Notes: generated by a model from the letters alone, not told the origin. A stretch of 64,000 bases of DNA from Anisakis pegreffii (GCA_035041965.1 JAPYMA010000169.1:108524-172523), one strand, 5' to 3'. Numbered from the stretch's first letter, positions 23,402 through 36,660 are shown. Program-made: numbers and translations.

Positions 23402-25323
23402 TTTTCGTGGTTCCTTTTTTAGAGGAGAGTCCCTAAAGGGTCCTCAAACAAGTTTGCCCAGTCGTTCGTAATACTTTCCCTACCTGTCGGACACAGTTTA
23501 GTCGTCTACATGAAAACAGTAAACAGTGATAGGAAAGGTTGCAACACATTCAACAAACAACCTATTTTCGGTCATTTTTTTCGTTTTGCTTAAATTGCTC
23601 ATACATCAACAGTTAATTAATTGGTTTTTTGTGGATTTCCAGTTTCGCCGTTTTTGGCCTCTAAAACCGTATCTATTTCGAGCCACTGCTCTTCCAAATC
23701 GGAACATAATATTTTACAAAAAAAGGCATGATAACAAGTTTATTAACCTCATTAAAATCGCTCTGATTAATTGATCTTGTTTGAACTGTTACTGATTCGT
23801 GTTTTTCATCTGTGAATTCAATATACCATTACAGTGGATCTCACAAAACCGATAACGTCATAATCTCTCTTTATCGTCATAATGAAAATTATTCATTGGA
23901 ATTGTGAACTAATTTTTTGTTCTCACTACTTTCACTATTACTGTTACTGTTTCCTCTTTCGAACGGATGTGAAACAATTTTCAAGACGAAAAGATTCAGT
24001 TTAAGCCGACCCTAAAAGCAGTAACCAAAAAGCGCTGCTTGTTTACTATATCAGTTGTTTTTTAAAGTACGATACTGTTTCAAGCTCGACGAATAAGAAA
24101 TGTCAGTCCACTTAGAACCGCACAGCACAGACGGTTAAATTTTCTTGATGACTATGGCACTGATAGTCGAAAATCAGCGCCTGTCAGCATAGGCTGAGAT
24201 TTTGGCTTAGGCTCGGTGCCGCTTTTTGTTTGTCTTCTTGTGAAAATGATTCAACATTTTTTTCCTCCAAGTGACAACATGTCATATTGTTTCGTCATAT
24301 ATGAAGAAATAGTATGGAGCTCTGTAAAAGCACCTGTCTTTGCACACAAGTAGCGGAAGAACTTGGCAATGAGAGTCTCAGGAATATCGAGGAGCGATAC
24401 ATCACTCAACCTGTTTCATCCTCCCTTCCCCCCTCCCCTCTAATAGCTGTGGTTAGTGTACTTCTACCCGTTCGAGAAAACTTTGATAGTATTCATTATT
24501 ACCAGATAAGGTGATTTGGGCTGATAGTAGGCAAATGAACAAGAAAATGAACATCCGATCGCGTGTTCTCTTCAGATGAACAAATCAACTCAGTAACGTT
24601 CAACCAATCACAAAAACCGCTAATAACAACAATGAACATTTCAATAAACATTTCGGTATTTGTTATATTTGTAATTTAGAATGCTGAGTTTAGAATTCAT
24701 TTGTAAATCAGAAAGAGTTATATTCGATGCAGTGATTATTGATGAGTTCGTTATGTATTGTTTAAGTTTCTTAATTTACGTACAACTATCGGTTTCAGTG
24801 AAATAATTCCACGTCAACGATGTAATGCTTTTTGGAGGAATCTGCTCCCTAAAGCAAATCTTGCTTGTATCCTCAAATTTGCCCGGCAATACCACGGTTA
24901 CTTGGTACCGTTAAATTCAGCAGGTCCCAAAATACTATACATGTTATCGAGGGATTTTATCGCTGCACTGGTACTTCTTGATGACTGTGGTATTGATAGT
25001 CGAAAATCACACTTGTAGATAGTTTAATTCATTGCCGAATGGACGCCTTCGCATTGACCATCGCAAGCTTCATTCGCGAACTGTTTCGTTGCAGTTATTA
25101 GTATGCGCATTCCACACACGAAGCCTGCATGATGCAAGTGGATTCTACGTGAACATTGCATTTCATTTTCTGTTCGTGGCAACCTACGACGCAACGTTTA
25201 CATGAGCCAGCTGTGCAATTTCAGTAAATTTTGAATTAGACGATGTTTTCATTTAAAAGGAGTGGCTTTTTCAAGTTCTGATTGTTTATTGCGTGAAAAT
25301 GCATCACTTTTCAGCTATTTCAG
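23402..25323. other. Gene-poor, probably divergent upstream region
   Basis: Lies between the putative minus-strand start at 23401 and the plus-strand dolichol kinase start. No convincing exon. Contains two copies of a 33-bp near-identical sequence, at 24144-24176 and 24977-25009 (cttgatgact, then gatagtcgaaaatca). Promoters for both flanking genes would be expected here. Confidence 0.4.
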
Positions 25324-25334
25324 GTTACAAGCTA

Positions 25335-27451
25335 ATGGAAGACCGAATATTGGTTGAAGTGGCAGTAACCTCGACCACTGTATTTGTGATATTAGCTTAT
25401 GCGTTACGATATCGAGCGGTACTCATAAATGCATTGTTTTCGTTCATATTCTTCATTGCACTGTGTGTATTCTCGATGCGGTCACAGCAGCCCATATCAA
25501 ATGTACCCTTCATTTTATGGACGCGTCTTTTTGATGGAACAGATTCCAGGTATGTTAAAGTCTTCTTAAAGGCTTAGCCGGTGACCTGCTCCCAGCAATT
25601 CCATACTCCGTATGTTAACCGATTATCGGTACTCTGAGGATTAATGTATTCCAAAGTTTTCCCTCAGAATGTACACTTCGTCATCAGTATAGGAGCAGAC
25701 ACTCCAAAGTGTTCAGATTCAGTACTCTAACGAGTTATGATCGTTGTCCGAAGTTGTTAATTGTTTCTCAACGTTGGATGGAAGTATTTCAATGAAACCT
25801 ACTGGAGTCTAGACGATGAACTCGTCTCATAATTTTAATTCAGGCATTGCTTACTATTATTCTGGTTGATTTGTGTGCTGTCATCACTTATATTCTGCGT
25901 AGTTGTCAGTGTCACTAATCAGAGTTCAACTATTCATCGGAAATTCTTTCATCTCACTGCTTCGTTAGTCTGTGTGGCTGGCTTGAATTACGACTTTGAA
26001 TTAGTTTGGCTATGTGCATGGCTCATTCTATGTGCATTCATCATTGTTGAGGTTCGTGATTTCTTTTTTTTTTCATTTCAAATTTCAAAATCCATCATCT
26101 TTTCTGATCTAAGTGGTGATATTCAGTTGTGTTGTCAAATCAAAAAAGTAGCCTCCAACATGCATCCCATCCATTTCACTCATGAAATTTGTTCCTTCAG
26201 TTGCGGAAAGTTATCACAAGTAGGTGCCTCTTTGATAGTATCATAAGTATCACCCTTAGTTACTCACTGGCTCCAGTTTTCTTTTTCGTCAACGGCGTTG
26301 CAAATCGGATCCCCTCACCTCATTCTCGGTATTCCTCTGCTTTTCATTCAAATCTATGTTGTCACTGTGTTGCTCTCTGCCTAATTTTCTTTCAGCCTTA
26401 ACGCTACAATCATTGTCACTCATAATTTTATTAATATACTTCAGCCAATAATTACTTCTGCAATCTGCTATATTAGCTCTGGCCATCACACTTTTCTTCC
26501 CTTTCTATGAAAATGCAATCAGATCAGTGCTGATTGCATCTTTGATAGCTTGAAGTGTCAGATTATTGTATTTGGATTCAAGTTTTGAAGTTCGTACTCG
26601 AGACAGCTTCTTCGTATAACACTTATAGATAGTAGTTGGATCATATTCTTATGTGACATAATGAAGTTAAATGAAATTTTGCCGCTTCGAAAGTTTCTGA
26701 GTTTTCGTAAGCGAAATTCTGTGGCGCACAATTGATTATCGATCAAGGACATTTCAAAACTCAGAATGAATTGTAAGAGTTGGTTGCATTGCTCCATCGA
26801 AGCAGTTTTTCAGACGTTTCGATGTCTTAATGTGCCACCATGGACGACATTCCTCAATGACCGATTACTTGTTTTTATTGACTCACAGGATTCTCGAAGT
26901 TTGATCCTAACGCCGATCTATCTTTTGGCTGGAATATTCTTGCCGATCTTCCTTTCACCAATCAACAATTCTGGTGAGTGTTTCATCTTCACATTGAGTA
27001 CATTCTTCATTTTTAACTCGTTTTTCATATCCTCAAAAGTGAACAATTGATTTGAGTGTTATCTTGTTTGTTCCAGAGGTTTCTGAATGAAAAGTTTCAG
27101 TTTTTTGTTGCATATTCACTGATATTTTCAGAGCACGTTCACTTGTATCATTACGCGGGTATATTAACGGTTGGTATTGGTGATAGTTCAGCAGCGATTA
27201 TTGGTTCGCAATACGGTTCACATCATTGGTCAAAATCAAACAAAACTTTGGAAGGCAGTTTGGCGATGGTTTTGAGTCAGCTCTTATTTGGTTTACTGAT
27301 TTGTTTTAGTTCTATATCCGATTATCAATTCAGTGTTGTTGCATTGTTGAGATTGCTTATCAGTTGTATGCTGTGCGCATTTGTTGAGGCACGGACTCGT
27401 GCAGTCGATAATATTGTACTTCCTTTGATAGCTTATTTTACTTTATATTAA
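25335..27451 (+). CDS. Dolichol kinase
   Basis: CTP-dependent phosphorylation of dolichol in the ER membrane, supplying dolichyl phosphate for N-glycosylation, O-mannosylation and GPI anchors. Four exons: 25335-25549, 25844-26051, 26814-26973, 27132-27451, all phases consistent, 300 residues. Exon 2 encodes the family block HRKFFHLTASLVCVAGL; exon 3 ends in LTPIYLLAGIFLPIFLSP; exon 4 holds the CTP-binding region GIGDSSAAIIGSQYG (Asp212) followed by SNKTLEGS. Highly hydrophobic throughout, with many membrane segments. An AG acceptor 11 bases before the ATG (ctatttcag, ending 25323) fits trans-splicing and supports this start, although an in-frame ATG at 25293 exists. The protein is short: human DOLK has 538 residues, and the less conserved N-terminal half is missing here or lies in undetected upstream exons. 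Confidence 0.85.
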
Positions 27452-30400
27452 TCGATGTATTGTTCAAATTCTGTGATATATTGTATGTATGTGATTCATC
27501 TTCTTTCGCGTTACTCTTTATCGCGTGCTTCCCGAACGAGCTTGACAGAATGAACAAAGCCACTGTAAATCCAATAACAGTGAACAGAATCGTAACCGAG
27601 AAACTAGAACATAGAATCGGAAATCACATGAAGTACAGAACATGGATGATTTGCTGCATGACTTTACAGATCCACCTTTTTGCACTTGTCACATAACATC
27701 GTGCAGATGAATGGCAAACAAGTTATAATCGGAAAATGCATTGTTAGGCGGATTTCGACCTCGCTTTGCTTCAAACAAGCATCGTATGATGGCAATTCGC
27801 AGCTGGTAACTTTGTCCGGTGATAAACTCATTCCTACCGGTGCAATCGTCTTCTACTGAATGGTACTCGTTGTTTCCAAATGCAATGACAAAGTGCAGAA
27901 ATTGCGAGAATTTTCGAATTACCTAATAGCTAAATCTCGAAGTTTGTTTTTGTTTCATATTTAAGGTGGGAATAGATTTTGCGGGATCATTCCACCTGCA
28001 CCAAACGGTATGAAGTTGTTTTATCTAGCATATACGGGAACTGAACCATTATCTTTCTTCAGGCATATATCTCGCACTTCATGCACAACCTGATGTTGTA
28101 TTCTTGTAACTTCGAATACGAGTGGTTTTATTGCGTCGTTATTTCTTCGTAGTGATGTTCAGCTTTAATGTTATCAACTGACAGTGTTATCATTGCTCAA
28201 AGATTTTTGCTTGCCGTGAGATAATCATTCGAGAACTATTTGTTTCAGTTGTTCCTTGGTTGCAGAGTTTGCTTTTTTAGTGTTCTTGTTGATGAATAAA
28301 CTGTATTTTCACACCTTTGAATCAGTACATTGAGGTGACAGTTATTTGTATGGAAGAAACAAGAGACTTAAAATCGCACGTCCCAGCTCTCAAAAAGATA
28401 CCTTCCGACCTGTTTGGAACATCTGTGGAAATTCCTGGATGAAAATTAGGCTGAACAGTTGCACCCCTACATGACTGTCTAGACGCCTTAAGGTTAATCC
28501 AATTTGCTTCAGCAACATTTTAAACTAACTCTTTCGAACCGAAGTTTCACCCTCTTCTTCCATCTATTCATGAATTGAACATTTCACAAGCATATTGCAT
28601 GAGTATCGACAAATTCATCAATCGGTATTTTTTCACCGCAAAGTACACTTCAGCGTTAGTTTGTTGCAAGTGTTTCCAAAGGTTTTGTACGAGAAATACT
28701 CATTTAATTGCTCTATTCCGTCAATCAATGCATTATCAATGAATAAAAACCGTTCAGTTCCAGCACTCATCGCATGTACCCTCATAGTAGCAGTGCGTGA
28801 CCGACTTCACAATGCAGCTCACTCTAACGATAAGTCCATTAAACGAACGACTCACATATCCACTCGAACTCCGAATGAATGGTAAATAGGATGTGTATTG
28901 TATGACAATAATTCAGATACAACCAATCTTGATTGCTCTGTGCATAACCTGTCTGAACATTCGATTATTCAATAACTTTAGATTACAACTCACTGTCAAA
29001 TATACATAACTCTAAGCAAATACATAAATCAGCAATAAATTTCGTCAAATATTTCTCATCTGGAAATAATTAATCGTCTCTGACTCATCATTGTTCAACA
29101 CCCGATACTCATCCCGCAAAGGTCATTGAATGTTCGTATAAAGTGAGAACGTTCGAAAGAACCGAACGCAGTTGTTGATGTGCCGTTGTGATTATATCTA
29201 AATGTGTTGTAATAATTGAGTATGTTGATCATCCTGATCCTATTCAAAATAACTGTTCTGTTAGATTCACTCTCCAAATTTCGTTTTTGAAATACATTGG
29301 AATTACTTCTGATTGTTTCATTCAAATTATTTTCAGTGGCGTTTCTTTGTTATTTTCGTTATTGATCGATAGCGCTTGAAAAATTTTCTGCTGCTGAACG
29401 GGGAGGATTAATGAGCGATTGATTCATTGTGGGATAGTGATTCTTATGAATAAGACTGATTTCGCAATATCTCAGTCCTCTGAACACTGATAAATGTATG
29501 TGATATAGCTTCTTTTTTCGTTTGGTAGAATTACACATCTACATATGCTTATAACCTACTGCAAGCAGCTGTAGCAGTTCTCAAAGTTTCTGTCGCGTAT
29601 AAAATTATTTTCAATTCGATAATTGCATTTTAGTTATGTGTCGATTCATATAGCAGCTATTCAGCAAGTGAATCGACTCGGTGTGCAATATTCGATTGAG
29701 GATGATTCATTTGTCGATTGTACAGTTGATAGAACATACTTTGCTTCGTTCGAGTAATTTTCATAGTTCGAGCTGTCTATATGAACTGGCTTGGTGTATA
29801 TATTGATATAAGTAACGGTGATAGCTTAGGTGCGTGTGTGTAAGTATATTCATCGCATAGCAATGCACACATAGCTTTTAAGAAATAAGCAAGAGCAATG
29901 AATTGTTTTACCGCTGTGCAATTGCATTCGGCTAAAGAGTGCTTCTTGCATTAATCACGGTTAGTATTATTACGGCTAAATAAATAGTAACAGTACACAT
30001 TCAGATCTTCAGCCTCAATGCTGCTCAATCGGACACATCCACAGCAATTGCTTTTCCAAATCGCAGTTCACTCTTCACTTATACTTCTGGTTTTTATTAC
30101 ATCTTTCGTCTCGTAGTTGAAACGTCTCCATTATCCAAATCACATTCATTTCTTCTCATTGCATCGTTCAGTGCGGAAAGCCCACTTTATGCTGTGCTGC
30201 GCTCTTTGAAAGTGTTTTTAATAACTAGCAACTGAAATTGCCATTTCGTTTATACAGTTGCAGATGTCAACTTATGATTACTTTCAATTTTTATTCGATT
30301 GTTTACAACTCAACAGATGCGGTACTGAATTTGCTGAATTTTCACTGCTGTTGTTTTGGATATCTATCAAGAAGGTTTGCAACAGGCTTTTGCTTTTGTA

Positions 30401-30600
30401 TTCACTGACAGGCTAGATAACGCTACTGGTGCATAGGAATGAGCGCTGATCGTTCGAAGCAGTGTTTTGGAAAGAAATCTATTTAGAGCAGAGGTTCCCA
30501 TGGGAAGGGAATTATCCATTTCTGGGTAATTCAGAGGTGTCAATGGGTAATGGAGGGGATCGGAAAATTAGTTCTGACGTTAGGCGTGCAAATAGTAAAT
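27452..30600. other. Gene-poor region between dolichol kinase and a retroelement relic
   Basis: About 3.1 kb of AT-rich sequence. Only short open frames lacking homology or supporting splice sites. The dolichol kinase 3' UTR must begin here; no AATAAA was seen close to the stop. Nothing else is supported. Confidence 0.4.
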
Positions 30601-31970
30601 CATTCTAGCGGAAGGGGTGGGTAGGGGAGTAATGACAGCCTGTTAGACCATCGAAGGGGATAATGGAGCACTCGAGCGTAGGGACCGTTGTGATAGAGAC
30701 TTTATGTAGTGAACTAAAATTAAAGCGTCTAAAGCAGGCAGTGGTTCAGCCTCAAATTAAATATGTGGAACATATCGTCGTGGTGTTGATTTTGGGAGAG
30801 AAGCATTGAAATTGTTTAGTGTTTTATCGCGTTAGATGTTTTGAACGCTGTGCTGAGTCATTAGATGACTAGGGTAAGGATGTCATTAATGATCGTTATT
30901 TGTGAGAAGAATTGTTGAAGGCGCACTTTAAGCGATTCGAAATCAGTAACTCTCAACTGCCGATGTGGCATTACTGGTGGAGAAAGTTAATGGTTTGGTT
31001 CAGTTGAGCTGAGGTCTTCCATATATTGTAGCTTGTAGCATATCACAATTATTGACATATGGTTACTGATGTGAGTATCAGTTTTATTGTCATTTTCGTT
31101 TGTTTTTTGTTGTTACTGGTCGGGAAATCTTTGCCGTTTGGGTTTGTGATGATGAAAAGCATTGTAATTGCCATTTTCGCGGTAAAAATCCCAGGCAAAA
31201 GATACGGGAAAAATCGGAAGGAATTGCGTTGTGTTTTCATTGGTCTATGGACGGCTTACACCAGAATGCCAAAAAATGATTTTTGGTACTGATGAGAAGA
31301 TCTGGAGTGGTGGAGAGGTGTGAGATAGTAAGGTGTGTATAGTTGAAATAACCGATGCATTCGAAGTGGAAGTTGAATTAGCTTAAAGATCGTTGTTGAG
31401 TTAGTTTTTGTTTAGCATGGTGGTGATGGATTAAATGGAGCAGGAATCAGCAAGGAGCGTGATGTTCACGGATGATTTCGTGATGTGCAGTGAGAATGGT
31501 GAGCAGGTGGAGAAGTTATTAGAATTAAACATTAGTATGGGACGGAAGGAAAGATGAAATAACCAGGAACTGAGAGATGGTGATGTGTCATTTTTTGAAG
31601 GCGATGAACATTGCGGTAAGGAATTGAAGGAAATAATTCGACGTGTATAGAGTAGCTGGATGGTTTGATAAGAGATTGGAGGTGAATGTGATGTGAATGA
31701 TTTACAAAGATGTGACGAGACCATCTGTGATTCATGGTTTGAAGACAATCAAAAAGATGGACCGAAAGTGGCAACGATGAAGATGTTTCGGTTTTCGTTG
31801 GGGTTGACGAAAATGAATAGAACAGATTAGAAGAGCAACTGAAGTGGGAGAATTGCGAGATAAAGTGAGGTGAAGACTAGAGTCGAATCGCTGGTCACCA
31901 ACCGAAATTAGAAGTAGTTGATCGGTCGGTGATCTGAACAAACCGAATTTTGTTGATCACCAAAATGATA
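30600..31970 (+). mobile_element. Decayed RTE-type non-LTR retrotransposon (reverse transcriptase relic)
   Basis: Plus-strand translation in shifting frames gives blocks typical of RTE-like reverse transcriptases: LWTAYTRMPKNDFW near 31245-31290, VMFTDDFVMCSENGEQVEKL (the F-x-DD catalytic box) near 31460-31520, then ECDVNDLQ and KMFRFSLGLTKMNRTD near 31780-31830. These align in order with the family pattern of RT box, then the downstream EMKMLRFSLGVTRMDRI block. Many stops and frameshifts show it is dead. Base use is more G-rich than the surroundings on this strand. The 5' limit is a guess; the part before 31200 is too degraded to recognise. It lies just upstream of the LIM gene. Confidence 0.7.
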
Positions 31971-32811
31971 CGCGTATTGAAAGAAAACATTCCATCGTGG
32001 CAACCAACCCCCGACGGGGAAAGTCGAAAGGCGGAAGAAAATGTTCATTTAATTGTTATTATTCTCACAGCTATTGCTGTTATTATGATTGCTAGTGTTT
32101 GAGCTATTGTTGCTGCTTTCACTGATATCATCAATATTGTTTTTGTTTTCGAAGTTGATATCCTCTCGGTAGCAGTTGTTATGATTCATTGCCAGATATA
32201 TTTTGATTTTCCTCATAGCACCCAACCATTGCTTTCTGTGTTTAAGTGGTTAGCTGTTCGTTATGAGATTAGAAAAAGCTTTCGTTCACGATTTATTCTG
32301 TGTACGTATTTTGTTTTAAATCTTCAACCCTTTAAGCGTCGAAACAATTTCCCAACAAATCGCATTTGCCGATAACCAATAAGATCCTCACATCTTCGAA
32401 ACATCTCAGCAACAAACTAGGGCACACAATATACTGAAGGTAACATAAATGTCTAGCGGTATGTCGACGTTGAATGAAATTCTATTGATTCTAAAGTTGC
32501 GATTCATGGCATTTTGTGTGTGAACTGTTTTAAAATCAAAAATGTTAGCTTCACGGTGGATCTATCAATATACGAAAGCTATCTTTTACTATTACAGTTT
32601 TCTTACAACGATTTCCTACTGATGCACACAATGCACTTAGTTGTCAGCAGTGTACTGTGTACAACAAACCAGTTTTTTGTTTGCATTTCTCTGTACAACT
32701 TAATGGAAAGGATTTTCATTTGTACGAGCTCTCATATTGACTTCATTGTCCGCATTTATCGTTTATCTACAGTCTGATGTCCAAGAAAAGAAACGCTTAT
32801 TTCTTTTCAGG
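31971..32811. other. Upstream region of the LIM gene
   Basis: AT-rich, with short spurious frames only. Ends at a strong acceptor (ttatttcttttcag, ending 32811) that probably marks a trans-splice site or the 5' UTR exon of the LIM gene, 112 bases before its ATG. Confidence 0.45.
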
Positions 32812-32923
32812 TATACTTGCACGCACTGTCTCCGAGGAGGTAAATTGAGGGAGCAAGAGAACGCACTGAAGAGACACCATAATTGTCTCATATATTAATT
32901 ATCTAGTTACTGAATTGATCAAA

Positions 32924-35258
32924 ATGCCTTTCAAGCCAGTTGAACACCCGAAATGCCCAAAATGCGGTAAATCTGTGTACGCAGCCGAGGAAATGGTAGC
33001 CGGTGGCTATAAATACCACAAGTTTTGCTTCAAATGCGGTAAGTTTGGCATTTTTATCGCAAACTCTAATCATTACGTGTTGTGCCGTCTTATACTAGCT
33101 AACAATTGAGTGAGTTGAATCATAAAAAATGGTTGTAAACGGATAATACTTATTTGCTGATGTTCATAACATTTGTTGGTTCGTAGCGATGAAATCATCT
33201 GTGAAACAAACAGCAAAACTAAACCGAAGCGAAGCCCGACTGCAACTTATTCCATTGGTTCTTGCCTGTGTTGTCAAGCTTTATTGCTGTAGTGCGCATG
33301 CGTTTAATTGTATTGTCAGACTCATTACATATCAAACTGAAAGCACACTTTTTCAAGCCTACTACACGTTATCTTATTGTTTGATTGTCGTCTTCGTTCA
33401 TGACTTCTAACCTCCGAATTTCCAGCTTAACACATCCCTAATTCCAGTTTACTTAAGCCGTTTTAAGAACTGCTTTTTTATGCTTTATCGAACGTCAGTC
33501 ACTTAATTGTATCGCCGAAATCTTAAAAATAAGATGCTTGCTTACATTCTCTGGAGTCTGTAATATTTCCATCGTCAAGCCGCAGATATCGTTTCGTTGT
33601 AATAAATTATTGTTGTTGTTTTTTTTTTTCGTATTGGGTGGAAAATTCTTTCAGTGATCGAAAAATTCAAAATGGCACTTCGAAAAATAACGGTTTATAG
33701 AATTAGTCGAGTAGCAGCAGCTTTCGTCCCCTTTCAAGCACGTTCACTAAAACGTTTGTTTGCATGCTTCTCATGAATTTGCAGCGATGTGTAACAAATT
33801 GCTGGATTCGACAAGCTGTTGTGAGCATCAAGTTGAACTCTACTGTAGACAGTGTTATGGTAGGAAGTACGGTCCGAAAGGAGTAGGTTTTGGTCTTGGC
33901 GCTGGCGCACTTACCATGGACACTGGCGAACAGTTCGGCAACACTGAAGTGGAAATGACGTAAGTTCGAATATAAATTTGTCGGTACTGTCTCGAATGTG
34001 CAACACTCACATATGCTCACATAATTAGATGAAATTTGGGCGATTTCACTTTATTATACATATTTGTAGTGTTACTCTGACTGTGAGATGATTCAAAATG
34101 AAAAATGTTTGTGTGTCAAATGAATGTTTAATTGCAGTTGAAATGTTGAAATTGTTTATTTTTCATGTTCATCGTTTGTCCAATTACTTTGTGTCGTCGT
34201 CGTGGTTATTTATGCCTTTGTATGTTTTCACTTTCCCGATGCTAACAAATTAATTCCTCCAGTGAACTAACCAAATGCAACATTCTCCTATTATAAACAC
34301 ATAAAACACTCGTTAAATTTCTAACAATCTTCTAACATGGAAATTTTTTTGTTTGCTTTTGGTTGTTCATGTATAATCAGCATTTACGAGTGAAGAAGCA
34401 ACTTTTCAAATTAAACGTAGATTTCTGCGTCAACTGATCTTAAATTGTTCTAGAGACATTTCAGAGTTAAAAGTAGGTAATTAGGAAAACAATTCAAAAT
34501 TGAACAATTATAATTCGAAACGTATTCATTTCATCAGCGATTCAGACCGATTCCGAAACGATCAACGCGATATTAGTTCAGTTCTTTTAGATTTCAACAA
34601 CGATTCCATAGTATTCACTTCTCCACAATTTTCATCGGCTCTCATTGTCGTGAACTCTCTCATTAACTGATGCTTTCATTCACACTATTTGAGTATTTCA
34701 TAGCCTCGTTATGTTTAAAAGTTTTGAAGGGATACGCTTCACTCCCTTTCATCACATCAAATTGAGAAAATGTTCCGAATCGAAAAGTCGATTAGTTCGT
34801 TGCGTTAGATTTTGTTGAGTGTAGAGCAAACAAACGTGGAATGAAGTTTAATAGGCTTAAAGGGTACACTCGTCGGTTGATTGCGATCTCGTTATAAGCC
34901 GTGTCGTTCATCTAGATTACATACCTGTGAATAAAGTAAGAATGGTAATAGCAATGAGCACACAGGCGTGTATGCACTGCCCCAAACTGCACTTTCAGGC
35001 ATGTGTAATAAACTTCTGGATTCGTGCACTATTGCTCAACATGGATCTGATCTTTTCTGTAAGCAGTGTTATGGACGAAAGCACGGTCCGAAAGGTGTTG
35101 GCTTTGGTCTCGGTGCAGGTGCATTGACGATGGATGACGGAGCACGTTTCGGGAATACGTCTACTGAAATGGGGTCAGATGGAAAACCACTTGCCAATGA
35201 TCCTCGATATAGCATGCTTGAGAGTGATGCTGGAAAGCAAACAGCTCCTAAGGAATAG
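32924..35258 (+). CDS. Muscle LIM protein (MLP/CRP type), long form, exons 1 and 2b
   Basis: Small zinc-binding LIM protein of the cysteine-rich-protein group, expected at muscle attachment structures or Z-line analogues and in muscle nuclei. Exon 1 32924-33038 encodes finger 1 (Cys11, Cys14, His32, Cys35) and the first cysteine of finger 2 (Cys38). Exon 2b 34999-35258 completes finger 2 (Cys41, Cys59, Cys62), followed by the CRP-type glycine-rich segment [17 protein letters not shown] and a 30-residue tail ending at TAG. Total 124 residues. The AAATGC-G/gtaagt donor of exon 1 is phase 1 and fits exons 2a and 2b equally. Closest family from memory: C. elegans MLP-1. A poly(A) signal AATAAA lies at 35909-35914. 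The start was chosen at the only ATG, after an upstream acceptor at 32811. Confidence 0.88.
33785..33963 (+). CDS. Alternative second exon (2a) of the muscle LIM gene, short form
   Basis: Homologous to exon 2b: it begins with the same two-base phase and encodes MCNKLLDS, Cys41/Cys59/Cys62 at identical spacing, then [18 protein letters not shown] and [12 protein letters not shown]. Read with exon 1 it gives a 97-residue protein. It can end in two ways: a TAA at 33961-33963 directly follows EMT, or the overlapping gtaagt donor (exon end 33959, phase 2) is spliced to a further exon. It cannot be spliced to exon 2b in frame, because 2b needs phase 1 and the junction would read into a stop. So 2a and 2b behave as mutually exclusive exons born by duplication. 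Which form is used where cannot be told from sequence. Confidence 0.85.
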
Positions 35259-36660
35259 ATTTTTTTGTCAATTGTGGCTTTTTTTTGGATTTGCTCGGAA
35301 ATTTTTGCCACAAAAACTGAAATTTCTCTATAAATTGCAAAAATCATATGATGAAATAACGATGCTCATTGAAATCTCACCAAAACATTGTTTCACAAAT
35401 CGCAAAAACGAAATCAGAGCAACAAAGCATCAAAGTGATCGCTTTGATTCGGATCCGAATTTACCTTTCCTCAACCACTGCTCACTTATCAATCTGACAG
35501 TTTCTTGCAAACATCTTTAATCACTCTATCTAACACTCGGAAATATCATCAAAATTGCCACCCATAAAGTTCCTCTGAAACACTCTCCGAACAACTTTTC
35601 TTTCCCTTTCTATTAACCACCTCTTTTGAGTACGCGTTTTTTCTGTCATCCCTAGAATCTCTTCCTTCGTAATCTTTAATCAACTGAGCGCATGATTGAC
35701 ATGTTGCTCTGGCATAATCTCATGTTTTGTACTTTTATATTTGACTGAAAATGAATTTTCTCCTTTATTTTATTTCCATTATTAATTTTATGTTTTTTTC
35801 ACATTTTATTCTCATCTTATTAGTAGGTCGTACTCAGTCGTCTTTTCTCGTAATGACAAATGGTTTTCGTATCGAGCGTAATTGCTTTTCGCTTTAATGA
35901 ATCACTTCAATAAACTCTTATTATCTCATATGATCTTGTCAGTATTCGACATCGAGCCGTAGCGATTAAAAACATTATTTCAGCGAACTCAAACATCGTT
36001 TTCGGTTAGATTGAATTTCTCTTCAACCCAAAACATCAATGTTCGATAGAATTGCGTTCCATGCAAATGGCCATCTTTGTTTGTGTTTGCTGTTGCAGTT
36101 GTTTTTTTCAGTAGTACGAATGTGATGTTGAATAGGTTGCTCTGCGGGACTGCCACCCAGAATGCTGTCACCGCCGTTTCATTCGACTGTTGTTTTTGTT
36201 TCGTATCGATCACTTTGTTATTAATAACTAACCGAATGAATTCTTTACAGTAATCGACCAATGACTGCTGAAGCATTCACGGCACCAATCAATCCTCAAC
36301 ATCATTAAATCCATAAACAAATCATCTTAAGTGATACTCGGAGAAGGTGGAAAGAATGTTCAACTGAGATGACAACAACAGCGATAATGCCTTAAGATGA
36401 TCATTACCTCCCTCATGTCAGTATGTGTGTTGTGTGTAATTGTGTTATCGAAACCTTTTGTCTCCCCTCGAAATCATTTCTCTTTTTAAATTTGTTCTCG
36501 TCACTCATTTTGTTTTCGCCCACTCACCGATTATGAATGCATTTTTGTTGCTTCATTTTGTTCATTTTTAGCGGAAATAGCGGGCGCACCACAATAATTA
36601 TTTATTTAATATTCGCAACCAAAAATTAATTTCGTCCGCACTACTGTTTTCTAATTCAGT
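35259..36660. other. LIM gene 3' flank; one unexplained minus-strand open frame
   Basis: Contains the LIM gene 3' UTR (AATAAA at 35909-35914). On the minus strand an ATG-started frame of 95 codons (36276 to 35989) encodes a protein-like sequence with TAFWVAVPQSNLFNITFVLL and an end of FWVEEKFNLTENDV, but it has no recognised homology and no acceptor upstream. It may be a single-exon gene, a terminal exon, or chance; I give it about 0.3. Confidence 0.35.

Noticed and set aside
27068..27131. Earlier acceptor for dolichol kinase exon 4 (ttgttccag)
   Set aside because: Using it puts an in-frame stop after four codons; the next acceptor, ending at 27131, restores the conserved frame.
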